The notes beneath the pieces are model-generated. The model did not search any database and was not told where the DNA came from. It saw only the letters and a list, made by a program, of their open reading frames with translations. This document shows positions 25,726 through 31,909 of a stretch of 31,909 nucleotides of DNA, in pieces (within the stretch, counting starts at the first letter, position 1; each line of letters opens with the position of its first letter). The DNA comes from Planococcaceae bacterium UBA3370 (GTDB lineage: Bacteria > Bacillota > Bacilli > Bacillales_A > Planococcaceae), in the NCBI GenBank assembly GCA_002360295.1, contig DEQI01000372.1, positions 1 through 31,909 of the forward strand. The letters run 5' to 3'. The position numbers and the translations under genes were made by a program.

Positions 25726-26765
25726 ATTATCACCTCTTTCACCATTACAATTAATGCTAATGCTTTTATTTCATGAACAGGTAACCTACGTCGCATTAAC
25801 TTCAATTCTGATGAGTTTTCAATTGTATCAATTACCTCATCAAACTCTTCAAAATCATTGTTAATAAATAATTTCTTAACGTCCTTATAATCATTTTGAA
25901 CAGGATGATTTTTTATCATTAGATTATTTTGAATTTGGGTAAAACTTTTAGCTATTTTGATATTACGTTTATCCAGTTCATTTAATAGATAAACATAGTC
26001 ATTAAATTTTATGGTGCTTTCTATTTCACTAAATTGAGTAATTTTTGATTTTAAAAAGTTACTAGATAACTTTGTCTTATTTCTTCGGATTTTTTTCAAC
26101 TCGTACGTCAAGCTAGTATATAAAGCAGCACTATTTATTTTATTCTCACCAAGCATTTCTGATACCACATCTTCTATATATACTCTGGTAACTTCTTCGT
26201 GCCTACTTTTAGGAATAATTCTGCGAGCATTGATATTTGTCCAATCATATTCATCAAACTGAGTTTTATTAATTATTTCTATTTTTGCCGTTTCGCTTAA
26301 ATCATTGAAGTTAATTTCTCTTAAATCCTCTATTCTCTCTATCCTATTTGACAATTTTTTCGAAAACTTTTGATTCTCACAAACAATTAATGTTGTAAGT
26401 ACAGTTGCATCTGAGGCTTTATCTTTTACTCTCAAATAATTTACATTCATTTTTTCAATAATAGATAGCCCTGAATCGTCTGCTTCAGTCTTTCTCGTAG
26501 GAGAATATAACAAATTAGGTGTTAGACTTCTACCTGTACTTTTGGCTTGATATAGGTTAATGCGGTCATTAAAAATTATGAAATCTTCTACTTTTTCATA
26601 TATTAAAATACTTTCATTTGTATTATTTTTGCTATTTATTAACATTTCACTAAATAGAAGGTAGATTGCAGTAGACATTTGAAATTCAAAACCATCTGTT
26701 GCACTATCTCCACCGTTTTCATCTGCGAGTTCTACTATGGAATCAATTATTTCATGAGTAATCAT
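25722..26765 (-). CDS. DUF4297 (Cap4-type) nuclease, LmuA-like effector
   Basis: The first 80 of 347 residues fit the DUF4297/Cap4 double-strand DNA nuclease domain: ATDGFEFQMSTAIYLLF, then YEKVEDFIIFNDRINLYQAKS, where Glu60/Asp61 and Gln73-Lys75 match the (D/E)...(E/Q)XK active-site pattern. The rest, helical and charged, is unrecognised and may contact the ATPase. It is the first gene of a two-gene operon, sharing a four-base overlap with the Rad50-like gene. In Lamassu systems a LmuA of this kind cuts DNA after LmuB activates it, causing abortive infection. No LmuC-like third gene is present. The family call is good; the system name is inference. Confidence 0.78.
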   Translation of the reverse strand: MITHEIIDSIVELADENGGDSATDGFEFQMSTAIYLLFSEMLINSKNNTNESILIYEKVEDFIIFNDRINLYQAKSTGRSLTPNLLYSPTRKTEADDSGLSIIEKMNVNYLRVKDKASDATVLTTLIVCENQKFSKKLSNRIERIEDLREINFNDLSETAKIEIINKTQFDEYDWTNINARRIIPKSRHEEVTRVYIEDVVSEMLGENKINSAALYTSLTYELKKIRRNKTKLSSNFLKSKITQFSEIESTIKFNDYVYLLNELDKRNIKIAKSFTQIQNNLMIKNHPVQNDYKDVKKLFINNDFEEFDEVIDTIENSSELKLMRRRLPVHEIKALALIVMVKEVIM

Positions 26766-26835
26766 TATATCCCCTCCTCCCTTTTACTATATCAAAATTT
26801 ACCACATTTAAAAATATTAGGTTACAACATTTAAA

Positions 26836-26865
26836 AACACGCAACATCAAATGACATTACGTGTT
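26836..26865 (-). terminator. Terminator of the zinc-finger gene
   Basis: On the minus strand AACACGTAAT pairs with GTTGCGTGTT (including G-T pairs) and is followed by TTTAAAT. It lies just after the next gene's stop codon. Confidence 0.5.
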
Positions 26866-26875
26866 CATTACCTTA

Positions 26876-27244
26876 CTATTTACTTGCCTTGTGTAATTGC
26901 GCTCTTTTAATTTCATATTCCTGTCGCTTCTTCAACAACCATTCCATCGATTCATTGAAAAATACATCCGAGCATTCCTTAGAACAAAAACGCTTACCTA
27001 TCTGATTTATATCTTTCCAAACCATTGTAACAATATAGTATGATTCGTCCTTATCACTTTGGACTCTTTTATCACAGTGATAGCAATTAAATCCCCATGC
27101 ACGCTTTAAATCTTTAGGGAAGTATTTTTGATAATAACCTTTTTTCAACTCCTCCATTTTATATCCCATTTCCCATATACAGTTCATTAAAGAGTGATCA
27201 TCGTATCCTGTAACGTCCTTTATTGGCTTTTGCTCGTCTGTCAT
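26876..27244 (-). CDS. Small Cys4 zinc-finger protein
   Basis: The frame could open at 27319, but AGGAGGAGC six bases before the ATG at 27244 shows the start (MTDEQKPIKD), giving 122 residues. Two Cys pairs, NCYHCDK and FCSKECSDV, can bind one zinc ion in a treble-clef-like fold; a Lys/Arg-rich helix ends the protein. I do not recognise the family. It diverges from the XRE regulator, so it may be under that protein's control, and it precedes the nuclease/ATPase operon on the same strand, separated from it by a terminator. Confidence 0.65.
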   Translation of the reverse strand: MTDEQKPIKDVTGYDDHSLMNCIWEMGYKMEELKKGYYQKYFPKDLKRAWGFNCYHCDKRVQSDKDESYYIVTMVWKDINQIGKRFCSKECSDVFFNESMEWLLKKRQEYEIKRAQLHKASK

Positions 27245-27331
27245 AAAAGCTCCTCCTATCGATAAATTCTGGTCACCTTTAGCATAACTTAACGACCAAA
27301 CAATAACAATAGTATTCATTTTTATTAAAAA

Positions 27332-27344
27332 ATACTTTTAGTAT
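27332..27344. promoter_or_regulatory. Palindrome between divergent genes, possible XRE operator
   Basis: ATACTTTTAGTAT is a perfect inverted repeat (ATACT/AGTAT) with a three-base centre. It sits between the divergent zinc-finger and XRE genes, where an autoregulating repressor would bind. Confidence 0.4.
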
Positions 27345-27393
27345 ATGGATAAAACCCTACAATTCATCAATTCTATATAGTAGAGGTGATCAA

Positions 27394-27732
27394 ATGTCTG
27401 ATTTAACAAACCATATCGGAGAAAAAATCCGTTACTATAGGAAAGAACGAAAGCTTAGTCAGGAAGAATTAGCGTTTAAAGCTGCTCTCCATAACACTTA
27501 CATCGGACAATTGGAACGTGGAGAGAAGAATGTGACTGTTGAAAGCCTTGCTAAAGTATGCGCTGCTATGGATATTACATTAGCAGAATTTTTTCAAGGC
27601 CCTCACGCTACATCACAAATGCTAAGTATCGAGCTTGAACAAATTATCACATTACTAGAAGGACGTTCTAAAGAGGATCAACAAAAAGTATTGGCGATTA
27701 TCGAATCCTTACTACAATGGAAAGACAATTAA
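27394..27732 (+). CDS. XRE-family transcription regulator
   Basis: The 112-residue protein has an N-terminal helix-turn-helix (about residues 8-65; SQEELAFKAALHNTYIGQLERGEKNVTVESLAKVCAAM) and a C-terminal helical tail (EDQQKVLAIIESLL) like that of SinR-type or phage-like repressors, probably for dimerisation. AGAGGTGATC precedes the ATG. It is the only obvious repressor in the element and is divergent from the zinc-finger gene; it may keep excision or cargo genes silent. The targets are not known. Confidence 0.88.
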   Translation: MSDLTNHIGEKIRYYRKERKLSQEELAFKAALHNTYIGQLERGEKNVTVESLAKVCAAMDITLAEFFQGPHATSQMLSIELEQIITLLEGRSKEDQQKVLAIIESLLQWKDN

Positions 27733-27737
27733 AATTT

Positions 27738-27814
27738 GATGCGTAACGAGCGGCTTTTAACTTAATTTGTTGCAGTTTGGTGCCCATTCTTTGTAGGGAA
27801 ACGCACCACGCATC
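27738..27814 (+). ncRNA. Possible structured RNA after the XRE gene
   Basis: Two helices share a continuous 3' strand: TGGTGC (27778-27783) pairs with GCACCA (27803-27808), and GATGCG (27738-27743) pairs with CGCATC (27809-27814). AACCTTTTT follows. The arrangement suggests a folded 3' end with terminator function, or a small RNA. Evidence is pairing alone. Confidence 0.35.
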
Positions 27815-28186
27815 AACCTTTTTAAAGCCTTTATAGAAAGAAGCTTAGTCGTATAGATTACATTTCTATTATATTTGTCTTATAAAATACTAACTTTATT
27901 CAATAAACTTACTATATTTACCGTAGAAATCTAGCTATATATCACTTAATTTTTCCAATTCATCCTTTCAATCACACCCTGTCATTAAAAATGACAGGAG
28001 TTAATTTTAAACCTTATACTTGTAGCTTATATTTATATTCTTATATTATTTGTAGCTCTTCTCCCACCCGAGGACTGTCATTAGATTACCTACCTCTATT
28101 CATATAAATGCCTAAATTAGTCATTAAAAAGCCTACCCCCTAGACATTTGTGTAGCTAGGGTTACAGCCTCAAATTTAACATATTA
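27815..28186. other. Non-coding gap with hairpin and repeated GTCATTA
   Basis: No gene is seen. CCTGTCATT/AATGACAGG (27978-27998) is a perfect nine-base-pair hairpin. GTCATTA occurs in it and again near 28077 and 28118. The gap lies downstream of both flanking genes, so it is not an ordinary promoter region. A replication or binding site is possible beside the winged-helix gene. Confidence 0.35.
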
Positions 28187-28224
28187 AAAGGTAGTTTACT
28201 TTCAATTTCCAGTAAACTACCTTT
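28187..28224. terminator. Strong hairpin after the winged-helix gene
   Basis: AAAGGTAGTTTACT (28187-28200) pairs perfectly with AGTAAACTACCTTT (28211-28224), a 14-base-pair stem with a ten-base loop. It begins three bases after the stop codon of the minus-strand gene and has T-rich sequence on both sides. Confidence 0.75.
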
Positions 28225-28227
28225 CCT

Positions 28228-29283
28228 TTAACCTTTTACTTTTTCCAATTCGTTGTTTACCGCATCACTTAGATAGACATTCATTAAAAATACTTTGACC
28301 ATTGGAATGGTAAATTCTTTTTTTATCATTCCCACTAAATCCTGCTCAGATAACAAGTGAAAATCTTCAACACTACATTCGACCAAAGCAGTAAATGATG
28401 GATTCGGTAAAAATGAATCATATAAAAACCATTTGTATAGTGTATATTCTTCTTGTTTTTCTAAAAAAGCTTCAATTTTCGGATACTCTCTCCTGGCTAT
28501 TTCTAAAACTTCTGGCGGTAAATGGTTACCTATAATTTCAAATTCTTTAGAATCATTAGGTCCTTTTAATTCTTTATATATTTCATGATCTTCCTCGTCT
28601 ATTTGTAGATGAGGATGATATTCTTCAAAATGATCTGTTATTAATTCTAGTGTATTAATTTTTATTGCAATATTGGCATTAATACTGATGCAATGTATTA
28701 AATGTTCTGCTAATAAATCATACATATCGATTCGATTCATTGACTCACTGTTTTTAAATAAGTGATTTAAACATATTCCATATACATCTTGAGTCTCCAA
28801 ATCGAATGTTTGTTTTTCAACAAGACTTAATATAGGACCATAAATACTTTCATACGAAATTTCATTTCTATATTTCTCCAATATACGTTCCACAAAATAA
28901 TGAACAAACTCACTTAGGATGATATAAGGGTTTACTGTTAGTTCCGATAAATAGTAACGATTAGACCCTATATCTCCCCGCCCTTTTGTCCACGTGATAA
29001 AACCTTTATCTTTCAAAGAATTTAATGCTTTTTTTATTGAACTTACACTTTTCTTTCCTAATTTAAATGCCAATCTTTTATGACTAGGAAAAGCATAATT
29101 ATTTTCTCCCATATACGATAAAAGTTCTAACAAGAGTAATTTTTCAAAATCACTCAAGCGATAGCAGCGCAGTATTTTTTGAGGCGCGACGACATAACCA
29201 TGATTCGCAGTCATTACTATTTCTGTATTATTATCTTGGGCAAATGCCGATAAATATTCTGGGATAACTGATTTCTTTGACAT
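28228..29283 (-). CDS. Winged-helix protein, possible replication initiator
   Basis: The 351-residue protein has a helix-turn-helix of the HTH_36/winged type at about residues 40-110 (LSDFEKLLLLELLSYMGENNYAFPSHKRLAFKLGKK...). It resembles those at the start of plasmid and phage replication proteins and of some DnaD-like proteins. The remaining 240 residues are acidic and helical with no known motif; no relaxase or primase residues are seen. AAAGGAG precedes the ATG. Among genes of an integrative element, and between two structured non-coding gaps, a role in element replication or regulation is a reasonable guess. It could instead be a plain regulator. Confidence 0.6.
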   Translation of the reverse strand: MSKKSVIPEYLSAFAQDNNTEIVMTANHGYVVAPQKILRCYRLSDFEKLLLLELLSYMGENNYAFPSHKRLAFKLGKKSVSSIKKALNSLKDKGFITWTKGRGDIGSNRYYLSELTVNPYIILSEFVHYFVERILEKYRNEISYESIYGPILSLVEKQTFDLETQDVYGICLNHLFKNSESMNRIDMYDLLAEHLIHCISINANIAIKINTLELITDHFEEYHPHLQIDEEDHEIYKELKGPNDSKEFEIIGNHLPPEVLEIARREYPKIEAFLEKQEEYTLYKWFLYDSFLPNPSFTALVECSVEDFHLLSEQDLVGMIKKEFTIPMVKVFLMNVYLSDAVNNELEKVKG

Positions 29284-29711
29284 CTTTATATTTCTCCTTT
29301 ATTAACGCACCGAACATCATCAAAAATTTCTCGTAGGCATCATATAGCTCCCGCTCAATACAGTTCTGACACTTGTTTCATTGGGTATCGGGGGGTATTT
29401 ATAAAATCCCTAATAAAACGTTACTTTTTATTTGTTCAGTGATTGAATTTGATTTGACAAGCAATAACAATTCACTTCCTTCAAAAAGTTACGCTCATAT
29501 AATTGAAGCCACTTTCTAGTTGTTAACTTCCAAGATGCTTCACCTCCGTTAATGACTTATACGCAAGCTAATTTTCATAGTTAAATCGTTTTGTAAGAAA
29601 ATTTTAATAAGGTCGGTTTTTCCGTCCTCCTAAGACTTATACGAGGACAATTCAGCACAGTTAAATTAATTTTAAAAGTTTTTTCAACCTACCTAATTTA
29701 GTACAAAACAA
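29284..29711. other. Non-coding gap with G-run and imperfect tandem repeat
   Basis: No gene has a proper start here. GGGTATCGGGGGGTAT lies at 29383-29398. An imperfect repeat of about 33 bases begins with GACTTATACG at 29554 and again at 29634, and shares CA.AGTTAAAT further on; on the minus strand each copy is preceded by a GGAGG-like sequence without a following start codon. Short open stretches here lack start codons and may be gene remnants. Confidence 0.4.
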
Positions 29712-29753
29712 AAAGCAGCTACTAGAACAAAAAAATGTTCTAACAACTGCTTT
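29712..29753. terminator. Hairpin downstream of the zinc-ribbon gene
   Basis: AAAGCAG (29712-29718) pairs with CTGCTTT (29747-29753), and inside it TAGAACA pairs with TGTTCTA around an A-rich loop. It may end the transcript of the following minus-strand gene. Confidence 0.55.
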
Positions 29754-29831
29754 GAGCCATTTTCATTTTATAATGGCATGTCTATGTATTCGCCATTTGA
29801 GCGCTTTTTCATTTAAAGTGGCGGGTTAATA

Positions 29832-30050
29832 TTATTCCCAATGTGCGGCACATTCAGGGCACATTATATCTGTAATAAAATATCGGCTATCTGTTTCCCG
29901 CCAACTTTCGCATTTAGCACAGTAAACTTCCTTCACTATATATGTCTCTAATTTTGAAAGTTCAACTACCTTTTCCTTTTTATCAAATGTTTTATTCTTC
30001 ACAACATGTGTACACTCATACGTTTTACTAACTTCTCCGTGACTATTCAA
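29832..30050 (-). CDS. Small zinc-ribbon protein
   Basis: The 72-residue product has two Cys pairs, YCAKCESW and MCPECAAHW, spaced as in a zinc ribbon, after a basic N-terminal part (KNKTFDKKEKVVELSK). AGGAGG (30059-30064) lies eight bases before a TTG start; no ATG serves better. I do not know the family. Such small proteins are common in integrative elements and phages as accessory DNA- or RNA-binding factors. Confidence 0.6.
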   Translation of the reverse strand: MNSHGEVSKTYECTHVVKNKTFDKKEKVVELSKLETYIVKEVYCAKCESWRETDSRYFITDIMCPECAAHWE

Positions 30051-30132
30051 CTATTAATCCTCCTACATTGTAAAATCATTAAATCCCCTAACACTTACCA
30101 AATGAGTCTATCATATTTTGAAAAAGTAAGAT

Positions 30133-30148
30133 GTTGTCACTTAACAAC
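30133..30148. promoter_or_regulatory. Quasi-palindrome upstream of xis
   Basis: GTTGTCACTTAACAAC has GTTGT/ACAAC arms and lies between the divergent zinc-ribbon and excisionase genes. It is a candidate repressor site; nothing in the sequence tells which protein binds. Confidence 0.3.
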
Positions 30149-30219
30149 TTTCTCCCCACCTCGTATAAATCCATAACAGCAATTAAATTGCGGGGACATA
30201 GTGAAAAGGAGCAATCGAA

Positions 30220-30474
30220 ATGAATACAGATTTAACAGTTATTGACTTCGAAGGAATTGTATTAAAGGCCGTACAAAAGGCACTACAAGCCGCTCATCAT
30301 GAGTTTGTGGATAGTGGGTGGCTTTCCCTAAAAGAAGGAGCAAAGTACGCTGGTGTCTCATACAACACGCTTATGAAGTATCGTACAATGGGTTTACAAG
30401 TATGTGAAATTGATGGTGTAAAGCGTATATCTCGTAAGGAAATTGACCGCTTCTTCCAAGAACATAGTTTTTAA
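30220..30474 (+). CDS. xis: Excisionase (MerR-like HTH)
   Basis: The 84-residue protein has a C-terminal winged helix of the excisionase/HTH_17 family: GWLSLKEGAKYAGVSYNTLMKYRTMGLQVCEIDGVKRISRKEID, with the typical wing and the turn that reads a DNA half site. The first 30 residues form an added helix. AAGGAG precedes the ATG. It lies 101 bases before the integrase on the same strand, the standard arrangement for excision control. Its sites may be the repeats near the element ends. Confidence 0.85.
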   Translation: MNTDLTVIDFEGIVLKAVQKALQAAHHEFVDSGWLSLKEGAKYAGVSYNTLMKYRTMGLQVCEIDGVKRISRKEIDRFFQEHSF

Positions 30475-30484
30475 TTAATGGTGG

Positions 30485-30527
30485 GGATTTACCGTATGAT
30501 TCGTTATAATAATCATGAGGTAAATCC
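30485..30527 (+). terminator. Two-part hairpin between xis and int
   Basis: GGATTTACC (30485-30493) pairs with GGTAAATCC (30519-30527), and inside it ATGATT (30496-30501) pairs with AATCAT (30511-30516). TCTTTTAT follows. It could attenuate transcription from xis into int, or protect the message. Confidence 0.5.
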
Positions 30528-30535
30528 TCTCTTTT

Positions 30536-30554
30536 ATCATTTGCCCCCGCAACT
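30536..30554. repeat. 19-bp inverted repeat, right copy, before int
   Basis: ATCATTTGCCCCCGCAACT mirrors 18737-18755 with one mismatch and ends six bases before the integrase ribosome site. A shorter relative, TTGCGGGGACA, lies near 30189 before xis. Confidence 0.6.
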
Positions 30555-30575
30555 GATTTAGGAGGAAATACTACA

Positions 30576-31751
30576 ATGACCAAAAAGAAAGTATCGCCAA
30601 TTAAAAGCTATAAGCTAAAGAATGGTGAAACACGATATGAATTCCCAGCTTACTTAGGGATTGATCCATTAACAGGTAAACAGAAGCGGACAATGAAGCG
30701 GGGCTTTAAAACACGTAAGGAAGCGGACCTAGCACTTGCACGGTTAAAGCTTGATGTAGCGAGAGGTACATACAAAAAAGAGCGTGCTGAAACGTATCAG
30801 GAGCTTTATGACCTTTGGGTGGTTCAATATGAAATTGGCATAGAGGAAAGTACATTTGTTAAAACAACTGGCATTTTTAAAAATCATATATTACCTGCTA
30901 TGGGTGCATATAAAATAGAAAAAATTACGATTGATATATGCCAAAAGCATGTCAATGAATGGGCGGGGAAATTAAAGAAGTTCCGTACAGTAAAATCGTA
31001 TGCAGCGAGGGTATTAGATTTTGCAATTACACGTGGCTTCCTACAAACAAATCCATTTACACATGTTGAAGTACCTGTAAATATAGCGAAAAAGCGAATT
31101 GTAGATGATGGTAGCGAGAAAGTGGAAAACTTCTACACACGTGAGCAGCTTATTCAATTCCTGTCATGCTTAGAACAAGAAAGTAACTACAAAGCCTATG
31201 CCCTTTTCCGTTTACTAGCGTTTAGCGGTATGCGTAAAGGAGAGGCACTTGCTTTAACTTGGAATGATTTAAACTTCACGACAAACGAGCTACATATTAA
31301 TAAGGCCCTATCACGTGGGAAAGATAATCAGCTATATGTGAAAACGACGAAAACGGGAGTAGCACGTACAATTAAAATGGATGATAAAACAATGGCTGTT
31401 ATGAAGGAATGGAAGAAGAAGCAAAAGCAGGACTATTTAGTGCTCGGCTTTAATACAATTCAACCGAAGCAACTTGTATTCAGTAATGAAGTGAATGAGT
31501 ATTTACAGCCTACGAAAACTCGTAAGTGGATAGTACATGTACAGAAGAAGTATAAGCTAGGAACAATCACTACACATGGTTTACGTCACACTCACTGTTC
31601 ACTATTATTTGAAGCAGGTGTTAGCTTAAAAGAGGTACAGGATCGTTTAGGGCATAGTGATGTACAAACGACAATGAACATCTATGCACACGTTACGAAG
31701 AAGGCGAAAGAAGAAGCTATTTTAAAGTTTGCTAGCTATCTTGAAATGTAA
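30576..31751 (+). CDS. int: Site-specific tyrosine integrase
   Basis: An intact 391-residue phage-type integrase. Residues about 1-65 form the Arm-type DNA-binding domain, 70-160 the SAM-like core-binding domain and 185-391 the catalytic domain. Catalytic residues are all present: Arg220 (SGMRKGEALAL), a Lys at 256 or 259, His334 and Arg337 (HGLRH), His360 (GHSDVQTT) and nucleophile Tyr370 (MNIYAHV). TAGGAGG precedes the ATG. It lies 136 bases from the right att repeat and should recombine att sites at the ssrA 3' end, with xis upstream favouring excision. It is closely related to the broken copy at 17423-18551. Confidence 0.95.
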   Translation: MTKKKVSPIKSYKLKNGETRYEFPAYLGIDPLTGKQKRTMKRGFKTRKEADLALARLKLDVARGTYKKERAETYQELYDLWVVQYEIGIEESTFVKTTGIFKNHILPAMGAYKIEKITIDICQKHVNEWAGKLKKFRTVKSYAARVLDFAITRGFLQTNPFTHVEVPVNIAKKRIVDDGSEKVENFYTREQLIQFLSCLEQESNYKAYALFRLLAFSGMRKGEALALTWNDLNFTTNELHINKALSRGKDNQLYVKTTKTGVARTIKMDDKTMAVMKEWKKKQKQDYLVLGFNTIQPKQLVFSNEVNEYLQPTKTRKWIVHVQKKYKLGTITTHGLRHTHCSLLFEAGVSLKEVQDRLGHSDVQTTMNIYAHVTKKAKEEAILKFASYLEM

Positions 31752-31764
31752 TGTTTATGAATAC

Positions 31765-31788
31765 GTTTTGACTACGCTTTTGACTACG
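31765..31788. repeat. Tandem 12-bp repeats, right end (likely integrase arm sites)
   Basis: GTTTTGACTACG is followed at once by CTTTTGACTACG. The eleven-base core equals that of the pair at 18757-18780, in the same orientation, and lies between int and the att repeat. Confidence 0.7.
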
Positions 31789-31831
31789 TTTGTTTGATAT
31801 TCATTGAAACTATATGATATAGACAAAATAA

Positions 31832-31856
31832 AAAACCCTTGATATACAAGGGTTTT
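31832..31856. terminator. Terminator between int and ssrA
   Basis: AAAACCCTTG and CAAGGGTTTT form a hairpin with A-rich and T-rich flanks. It can end the int transcript and, on the minus strand, the tmRNA transcript. The same sequence occurs at 18629-18653. Confidence 0.8.
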
Positions 31857-31887
31857 GAAGTTCATTGAAACTCAATGATTTTCGAAA

Positions 31888-31909
31888 ATGGAGACGGCGG
31901 GAGTCGAAC
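31888..31909 (-). ncRNA. ssrA: 3' end of tmRNA (ssrA), partial; right att repeat
   Basis: In reverse complement this reads GTTCGACTCCCGCC then GTCTCCAT, equal but for one base (G in place of A) to the T-loop and acceptor end I recall for B. subtilis tmRNA. The rest of the gene would lie to the right, beyond the window, so a tRNA gene with the same end cannot be fully excluded. It is the second copy of the 22-bp att repeat. Confidence 0.65.

Larger units (their letters stand above)
18686..31909. mobile_element. Integrative defence element at ssrA, about 13.2 kb
   Basis: Identical 22-bp repeats bound a segment with an excisionase and intact integrase at the right end, plus cargo: a type III-like restriction-modification pair, a Lamassu-like nuclease/ATPase pair, two small zinc proteins, an XRE regulator and a winged-helix protein. 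Tandem 12-bp repeats lie near each end. There is no relaxase, type IV secretion, capsid or terminase gene, so it probably moves as a satellite or passive integrative element. The right repeat is the 3' end of the target gene, which continues past the window. Confidence 0.85.

Noticed and set aside
29420..29550. Minus-strand open stretch encoding SWKLTTRKWLQLYERNF
   Set aside because: It looks somewhat protein-like but has no start codon in frame; at best a remnant.
1..31909. CRISPR array
   Set aside because: No regularly spaced repeats of 24-40 bases and no cas genes were seen.
18686..31909. Prophage or conjugative element
   Set aside because: No capsid, tail, terminase, lysis, relaxase or type IV secretion gene is present.

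Overview
The window looks like a low-GC Gram-positive chromosome of the Bacillales, probably Planococcaceae/Bacillaceae such as Solibacillus or Lysinibacillus (inference). The reasons are strong AGGAGG-type ribosome sites, frequent TTG/GTG starts, a YkuD-type LysM L,D-transpeptidase and a tmRNA 3' end close to that of Bacillus. The genus cannot be proved from this sequence.

Region 1 (1-7429) is ordinary chromosome. It holds an Nramp-like transporter, a YkuD-like L,D-transpeptidase that apparently starts at CTG, and a minus-strand operon: class II HMG-CoA reductase, small membrane protein, TctA-like permease, HMG-CoA lyase. An XRE-cupin regulator lies just upstream. The operon reads as a mevalonate (or hydroxymethylglutarate) uptake and degradation pathway ending in acetoacetate plus acetyl-CoA. 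A good promoter and a perfect 17-bp-arm palindrome sit in front of it.

Region 2 (7684-14939) is an accessory, very AT-rich patch. It has a nuclease-helicase of the DUF2075 type, the 3' tail of a group II intron, a DUF262 protein, a RecD2-like helicase and an unrecognised 317-residue protein. It resembles a defence island.

Region 3 (15018-18685) is a graveyard of mobile elements: a resolvase tail, a small frameshifted gene with a frameshifted integrase, an intact cyclic-phosphate receiver-domain protein, and a second broken integrase that ends at an att repeat.

Region 4 (18686-31909) is a compact integrative element of about 13.2 kb, bounded by a direct repeat of at least 22 bp that matches the 3' end of ssrA (tmRNA). 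It carries a type III-like restriction-modification pair (mod-res), a two-gene DUF4297 nuclease plus Rad50/SMC-like ATPase system resembling Lamassu, a zinc-finger protein, an XRE regulator, a winged-helix protein that may be a replication initiator, a zinc-ribbon protein, an excisionase and an intact tyrosine integrase. Tandem 12-bp repeats near both ends look like integrase arm sites. No relaxase, conjugation, capsid or packaging gene is visible, so it is best described as a non-conjugative integrative defence element. The broken integrase of region 3 is followed by the same terminator and att sequence, so at least two elements have piled up at one site.
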